A DNA stretch of 64,000 bases, from assembly GCF_026213295.1 (NCBI RefSeq), contig NC_079422.1, positions 24,830,686 to 24,894,685 on the forward strand, given 5' to 3'. The DNA is from Gadus chalcogrammus. Its lineage: Eukaryota > Chordata > Actinopteri > Gadiformes > Gadidae. The notes beneath the pieces were generated by a model. That model worked only from the letters and a program-made list of their open reading frames with translations. It did not search any database and had not been told where the DNA came from. This document shows positions 58,681-64,000 of this stretch, piece by piece. The position numbers were made by a program, and so were the translations under genes. Position 1 is the stretch's first letter. The number at the start of each line of letters is the position of its first letter.

Positions 58681-59501
58681 AACTACCTTCAGGTAGCCCA
58701 ACCAGGAGTCTGGGTCAGGTGGGGCACTCCCCGTATCCCTGTTTCTTCATCCCAGATCTTCATTCCATAGGTCATCGTATTCTTTTATTGAGCCATCACT
58801 GCTTTTAATGAGCTATAATGTCTTGCGTATTGATTATGGAATACTTGGCTATTTCTAGGTCTTTTGTTTCTTGCAGTCACCATGAAAAATGGCATCTGGA
58901 CATGAAAAGGCATGTTTCATTCAAAACAATCAATACCGTTCTGCAGTTTGCATAGGGGGGCCATAGTGCATATTACATTGTCGCATTATCCTTTGGATCA
59001 TATCATAGACTAATAAGATAAAAACATGAAAAGACAGAAGGTTGAATTAAGAAAAAAGATTTCATCCATCAGTGCCCACTCTGCTCGTATGAAAGTAGAA
59101 ACCTTCAATTCCTGCATTTTCTTCTTCAGATCAACGACTCCATGTGTTGTCTTCACTCCTGAAGAGGGATTGTGTTTATTTTATGAAGCGGATGTATCAG
59201 TGTGCCTCACTGCTAATATCAAATACCTTTCTGGGAATGGAATTGTAGATGGGATTTATCTGGAACTTTTGTTTGTGATAAAACAAAATGTGGTTTAACC
59301 ACGCACATAACAACAATCATAAGAACAATATCCAGGGTAAAATGACCTCATGATGGTAAAAATAAATAATGACGGATATAAGAATAAGAAACAGCGTGTA
59401 GCAGAAGTTAAACCTTGAAGACTCTGGCCGTCAGAAGAGCACACCTCAAACCTTCCCCGCACAACAGGCAAAATACAAGGTCCTCGCACACACACCCATG
59501 C
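58681..59501. other. non-coding sequence, no gene seen
   Basis: A 90-codon frame at 59026-59298 has no recognisable domain. Otherwise nothing. Confidence 0.45.
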
Positions 59502-59621
<120 letters not shown>

Positions 59622-59640
59622 GCTCTGTGTACTTTACTTT

Positions 59641-59970
59641 CACTCTCTCTCTATCCCTCGTTCTCTCTCTCTGTCACACCCTCCCTCTCTTTCTCTCTCT
59701 GTCCCCCTCATTCTCTCCCTCCTCCTCCTCCCTCTCTCTGAGTCTCTCTCCCTCTCTTTCTCTCTCTCTGTCCCCCTCATTCTCTCTCTCTCTCTGCCTC
59801 TCTCTCTCTCTCTTTGTCCCTCTCCCACTATCTCTCTCTTCCTCCCTCTCCCACTCTCTCTCTCGCTCTCCCTCCCTCTCTTTCTCTCCCGCCCTCTCTC
59901 TCCCTTTCTTTCCCTCCCTCTCTCCCTTTCTTTCCCTCCCTCTCTCCCTCTCTCCCTCCCTCTCCCTCTC
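59641..59970. repeat. CT/CCCTCT pyrimidine tract, ~330 nt
   Basis: Almost pure pyrimidine on the plus strand, with mixed CTCTCT, CCCTCC and TTTCCCTCCC. It resembles 2875-3205 in composition, but unit order differs and it is not a copy. Confidence 0.9.
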
Positions 59971-60083
59971 AAACGTTCCCTTTCATCCGCCCACACACTG
60001 CTGAAAGGCTCAGAGTCCACGAGCTGGAGAACTGAGGTAGTATGGAAACATCGTGAACACACTTGCAGCGGGTCAGCTGGGTG

Positions 60084-60099
60084 CGTGTGTGAGTGTGTG

Positions 60100-60151
<52 letters not shown>

Positions 60152-60170
60152 TGTGTGTGTGTGTGAGAGG
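60084..60170. repeat. (GT)n microsatellite, ~80 nt
   Basis: GT run with a TTTG and a GGG interruption. It is inverted relative to the (CA)n at 59502-59620, about 465 bases away. Confidence 0.95.
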
Positions 60171-60317
60171 CTCATTTACATGCTGACCATGTGGGCCCCC
60201 CTTCGCTCAACATTTGCATTTCACAGGTGGAGTCTGCGGCGGTGGGGCCCCGGCGTCACACATCAATACCCCTTTGTTGGAGGATGGATCCTCTGCTGCC
60301 GCCCGGCCTCGCTGCGA

Positions 60318-60452
60318 CCAGGGAGTAGAGGGGCAGGGGGGAGGAGCAGGGGGGAGGAGAGGCAGGGGGGAGGAGAGGCAGGGGGAAGAGGGGCAGGGGG
60401 GAGAGGGGCAGGGGGGGAGGAGCAGGGAGGAGGAGCAGGGAGGAGGAGCAGA
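60318..60452. repeat. GGGGGGAGGAGCAGG G-rich minisatellite
   Basis: Units of 14-18 bases alternate GGGGCAGGGGGGAGGAG, AGGCAGGGGGGAGG and AGGAGCAGGGAGG. Each unit has at least one run of three or more G, giving many potential quadruplex registers. Gly/Glu-rich frames here are artefacts. Confidence 0.9.
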
Positions 60453-61390
60453 ATCCAGGACGGGTGGAATCACAGTTCTGTTTGAACCGACGTGGGTCTA
60501 GAGGGGGACCACATGGGCCTAAGAAGATGAATATAAACAATATATATAAATAAATAAAAACCTTTTCCCAGTTTCAATACCTGCAGAAACAAACAAATGA
60601 TGCTAACAATTAGCTATTTCAAGCAGAGGAATGGGTTAGTAATGCCTCCTCAAAGGCATAATTTGTCCTGCAGAGCGTCGTAAATACACAGTACAGTAGG
60701 TTAGTGCCCTGGGCCCGCCCGGTAATTAGCCCAGTCGTTAGCGACTCATCCCCCGGCCGCTCCGTGCTATTGGACGCTGGGAGCGAAGGCATATGAGTAA
60801 GATTGGCCGGGGGACAACAGCCCGGTCCATATGCAATAACTGTTGTTCGACGGCACTGTCCGACTTAATGACAACGAGCTGAGGCCCGTCGAAGGGAATC
60901 CAATTAGAACCCTCCAGCCTAGCACCATGAGGGAACGGGTTCTGCGGTAGGGATGTATCGACGGCTAATATTAACAATGGAGTGTGGGACTTTAAAGGCG
61001 TCGGGGAGAGGTGATTCAAATATCACCATTTGAAGAGGATTATAAACTGAGAACATAAACAAGATAATCCCTGAGGGAACGTGGAAGGCATATCCACGGA
61101 AACATAGAGTGAATAATATGCTCTGTACTATAGCAGAAGAATCCCTTCATTCAAAAGCAAATATTCACCTCGGTTTTTGCTCCCTGGTTCATTTTGTATC
61201 ACTTCATCTTTATGTTAAAATATGGAACCTAATCTCGGCCCCCGCTGCCATTGTGCTGGATCGAGACACAAACAATATAATATAATCTCTTTAATCTTCC
61301 GGGTGCCAATTCGTTTGGATCTACGCTGAAACTGTCGCAGCCAGGTTGTAAAACGGTGGAATCGAAACTCTGTTTGGTCGTACTCCTTGA
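60453..61390. promoter_or_regulatory. candidate conserved non-coding block
   Basis: Complex repeat-free sequence contains GGTAATTAGCCCAGTCGTTA at about 60720 and other ATTA cores, with no coding frame of interest. This is a weak candidate only. Confidence 0.2.
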
Positions 61391-61607
61391 AAAATGGACC
61401 AGTGGCCACTCAAAGTGCTTCACAATACTGCCGGACATCACCCACTCATGCACACATTCACACACCGACGGCGGTGTCAACCATGCAAGGCAACAGCCAG
61501 CACGTCAGGAACAGTTAGGGTGAGGTGTCTTGCTCAAGGGCACCTCGACAATCTGCTAGGAGGAGCCAGGGATCGAACTAGCAAACTTCCGGTTTACCAA
61601 CCCGGAC
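61391..61607 (-). mobile_element. tRNA-derived SINE, minus orientation
   Basis: Read on the minus strand, the head has GGTTCGATCCC-type B-box sequence (plus strand GGGATCGAACTAGCAAAC). The body has GTGCCCTTGAGCAAGACACC and TGACACCGCCGTCGGTGTGT, and the tail AGCACTTTGAGTGGCCACTG before GGTCCATTTT. The order matches the SINE at 6265 and the fish family in general. The A-box end is near 61607, and the extreme 3' tail is shortened. Confidence 0.85.
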
Positions 61608-62908
61608 ATGACACCCTCATGTACTCTTGAATAGCGTACAGAGTTATAATTTTCACCGGGCACAGAATCGTGGGAAGAAAGGCTGCTGCGGTGATCCACA
61701 CAGTGAACACTGAGTGCCTGTCCTCACCAGCCTCCCCCATAATTATAGCCACGTTACTAAGAACACCTGGTTGAGGGAGCTGTAAGAATTAAGTAAATAA
61801 GCGCTAGGGAAGAACTAGTGTGGGAGGTGCCAGCCTGTTTTGATGCAGTAATGTCTAAACCCCGACTCAATAAACACTTACGGTGAAACTAGACTTCGTT
61901 TGAACTCATGCAGAGCGGGTGTCAGTGAGATGACCTAGGAGGAGCACGGCCGTGTTAGCTCTCCTAGAAACTATAATCCCCCCTCCACGATGTAAATGTG
62001 CAGCTCACGGCACAGATTGTGCAGCTTCGGCACAGCCCTCTGATGCATGTGCAGGGCATTATGTGAACTCAGCTCCATGGAGGATTCCAGCCCTCATCAC
62101 AGAGGCTTTGTGTGTTCTTCTGTGAGGCAACGCAGGATGCATGAGAATTACTCCCCAACCCCCCCGCCCCCCCCCCTACGTCCCAATCCCGCTGACCCCA
62201 TTCACAGCCCAGGACGGCGCTCTGATCTTCAGCAGAGACTCTGCGACGCCTTGAGGTTTGGTTCTCTGCCCGAACCCGAGACCGGCCCGCCTGGTCAGGA
62301 ATCCTCCTTCCCCCAGATCCCCGGGTACATCGCAGTGGGAGAATAAACGTCTTTGTTCGTTTTTAGACCTGAGGTGGGGAGAAGGCTATTTGATGTGGTT
62401 CTAAGAATGTTATTCATGGTTACATTGTGGCCTTAACCCTATTATGAATCAATTATGTGATCGATTCATGGTAAGGTTATAAAAAAGCAAGAATGTTAAT
62501 ATCATCCCACAGTTGCCATGTCATATGGTTAACAAATTAACCATTTGCTCGCAAAACGTCTCCCCGCCCAGTTCCATCTGTTAATTATTGTTTATTTAGT
62601 ATTTTATGTTAGGTAATGTGTTATTAATTTGATCATTGCTGCATCGCAGTGTAATCCTTGTTTTTTTGGGATCCTATAATCAACACACTGTTTATTTTCC
62701 GTGTCGTGCTGTTCATTCAGATTCGTTCTGAAATGTTTTCTGTCATTCAAATTTCTGCTATCCTCAAAATCTGATTATTAATTCCTAGTCAATCTACAGT
62801 TTTGCTTTGAAATGTAATTGTCTGGTTTTGCTGACGTTGGCTTCACACTCGCTTTACTGTACAAGGCCTTTGCAAGAGGAAGTCGGATATTAAGAAAAAT
62901 CCTGCACT
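61608..62908. other. non-coding sequence, no gene seen
   Basis: A C-rich patch with runs of 7 and 10 C lies at 62159-62176. A 99-codon frame at 62047-62346 has no recognisable domain. Confidence 0.45.
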
Positions 62909-63536
62909 TACCGTATTTTCCGGACTATAAGTCGCGGTTTTTTTGTAGTTTGGCTTGCCCTGCGACTTATATTTCGAAGCGATTTATATGCCAAAATTGT
63001 GCGTACATAATCTTCGGCCGCAAGATGGCACCGTCATTCATTAGGCCTACAACTGAACGCTGCAAGCCTACTGCACCACCGAATAAATTATATTCTCGTC
63101 GTCATCGTCCTCAATGTCCTCCGGTTCAACCAAAGCTACCCCAGCCTTAGCTGAAATGTTGTGCAACATAGCTGTCACACATATCACAGCGCATGACTTG
63201 GCCGGCGAAAACTGGAGCCGTCCGCTGGACTTGTGAGCGCAACTTCCACCTCCCGATCGTGCGCTCAGGTTTAGGACCGCGGCGCATACCCGTCCGGTGG
63301 AATCCCGGTGACACTGAATTCGGTATACTCTCAACTACGAGTGGGACCGACACACCTATATTGCTATTGCAATTTTATTCAGTCTCTCCAGATTAAACGT
63401 TCTTGTTTAAATGTTTAAAAATAAATGCGACTTATACACCGATGCGACGTATATATGTTTTTTTCCTCGTCATGGAGCATTTTTTGACTGATGCGACTAA
63501 TACTCGGGAGCGACGTATAGTCCGGAAAATACGGTA
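62909..63536 (-). mobile_element. PIF/Harbinger-like DNA transposon remnant (~628 bp)
   Basis: The ends are TACCGTATTTTCCGGACTAT and its exact complement (21 bases each), with subterminal GACTTATA and GCGACTTATAC phrases repeated inside. The interior holds a minus-strand, frameshifted fragment resembling the C-terminal end of HARBI1-type transposases. A 3-bp TWA target duplication typical of the superfamily is not clear: flanks read TTA on the left and TAT on the right if the outer TA is treated as host. Assignment therefore rests mainly on the protein fragment. Confidence 0.75.
63068..63353 (-). pseudogene. HARBI1-like transposase C-terminal fragment, frameshifted
   Basis: One minus-strand frame (from 63353) contains PERTIGRWKLR. 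The adjacent frame (from 63334) continues with SSGRLQFSPAKSCAVICVTA and MLHNISAKAG. In intact HARBI1-like transposases these pieces follow one another: an ER-G-K-RF segment, an LQ(Y/F)SP-K-C segment and a VLHNI motif near the end of the DDE domain. Here they sit in different frames, so at least one indel separates them. The acidic DIEDDDDE tail follows. The catalytic acidic triad upstream is missing, so the fragment is inactive. Confidence 0.75.
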
Positions 63537-63835
63537 TTTTAGAACATATTTTGGTTATTCAAACAACTCTGCATTAGTTTACATAGAAACAGCCAAATTA
63601 ACTTTGATTTTAAACCAGGCTCGACCCTGACTTAAGCCCTACCATGTTCAAGTAGTTTACTAGCCTACTAGGTGCTAGTTGGCTAGTAGTTAGTAGTTGC
63701 TAGGTTAGACTGTAGACATCCTTGAGTCACAGAAGGATACAATTATGATATTAATTTGTTTATCGATCACAAACATCAGGGAATAATCAAAACATCAAAC
63801 AGATCAACTGTGTGTATGGCGTATATACATGTTTG
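63537..63835. other. short CTAGT-rich and non-coding sequence
   Basis: At about 63650-63710, CTAG, TAGTT and GCTAG phrases recur (ACTAGCCTACTAGGTGCTAG). Otherwise nothing. Confidence 0.45.
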
Positions 63836-64000
63836 TGTATATATCAACATAAAATGTGTTTGTGCGCGGTCATGCTTCCGTGTGTGTGTGTTTCTATAAA
63901 TGCCAACATAAAATATGTGTGCGTGCGTGCGTGCGTGTGGTCATGTTTGCTGGTGTGTGTGTGTGTGTGTTTGCGTGTGTGCGGTCGTGTTTGCGTGTAT
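63836..64000. repeat. GT-rich degenerate microsatellite running off the window
   Basis: GTGTGT, GTGCGTGC and TATATATCAACATAAAATGT phrases repeat. A ~60-base unit (CCAACATAAAATATGTGTG against TCAACATAAAATGTGTTTG) seems to occur twice. The window ends inside it. Confidence 0.8.

Noticed and set aside
59640..60062. 140-codon Arg/Glu/Gly-rich minus-strand protein
   Set aside because: Direct translation of the CT/CCCTCT tract with no non-repetitive core.

Overview
The window looks like intergenic or deep-intronic DNA from a teleost fish. I infer this from three things: the tRNA-derived SINE family seen here, the DNA-transposon remnants (two hAT, one PIF/Harbinger-like, one TTAA-flanked hairpin element), and a very high density of long (CA)n, (GA)n and poly(C)/poly(G) tracts. 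Such a tandem-repeat load is known from codfishes (Gadiformes), so a gadiform is a reasonable guess, but nothing here proves it. I found no host protein-coding gene, rRNA, functional tRNA or microRNA I could support. The open reading frames over about 60 codons are chance frames, translated microsatellites or transposase debris.

Layout. Bases 1-2823 hold a (GA)n tract, ordinary non-coding sequence, a degenerate GTGTTTCAC-type minisatellite and a C24 run. Bases 2824-9776 and 9877-16830 are two nearly identical copies of one ~6.95 kb segment, separated by exactly 100 N. The second copy starts at the base after the gap and the first ends at the base before it. This is the geometry expected when two overlapping contig ends, or two haplotypes, are scaffolded side by side. 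The duplication is therefore probably an assembly artefact, and its contents (SINE, hairpin MITE, (GT)n, 'GAGGACAGAC' minisatellite) should be counted once.

Bases 16831-27494 hold AT-rich non-coding DNA, two retroposons, a cluster of five poly(C)/poly(G) runs and a large fold-back element (20837-21692). Bases 27495-29123 hold a hAT element with an 8-bp target-site duplication and a remnant of the transposase C-terminus, followed by a ~32-bp minisatellite. Bases 29124-44199 are mostly unannotatable non-coding DNA with microsatellites, a minus-strand retroposon and several short-period minisatellites. Bases 44200-45180 are an AGGGTTAGAGT-type low-complexity tract containing a second hAT element (8-bp duplication, frameshifted N-terminal transposase remnant) and part of another repeat. 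Bases 45250-57910 are mostly unique-looking DNA with candidate conserved non-coding blocks. Bases 57911-58680 are a ~46-bp minisatellite split by a terminal-inverted-repeat element. Bases 59502-60460 form a dense (CA)n / pyrimidine / (GT)n / G-rich block. Bases 61391-64000 hold a minus-strand SINE, a Harbinger-like element with a frameshifted HARBI1-type transposase fragment, and GT-rich sequence.

There are no genes acting together here. What can be read is transposon history, tandem-repeat growth, a probable false duplication, and unproven candidates for regulatory non-coding elements.
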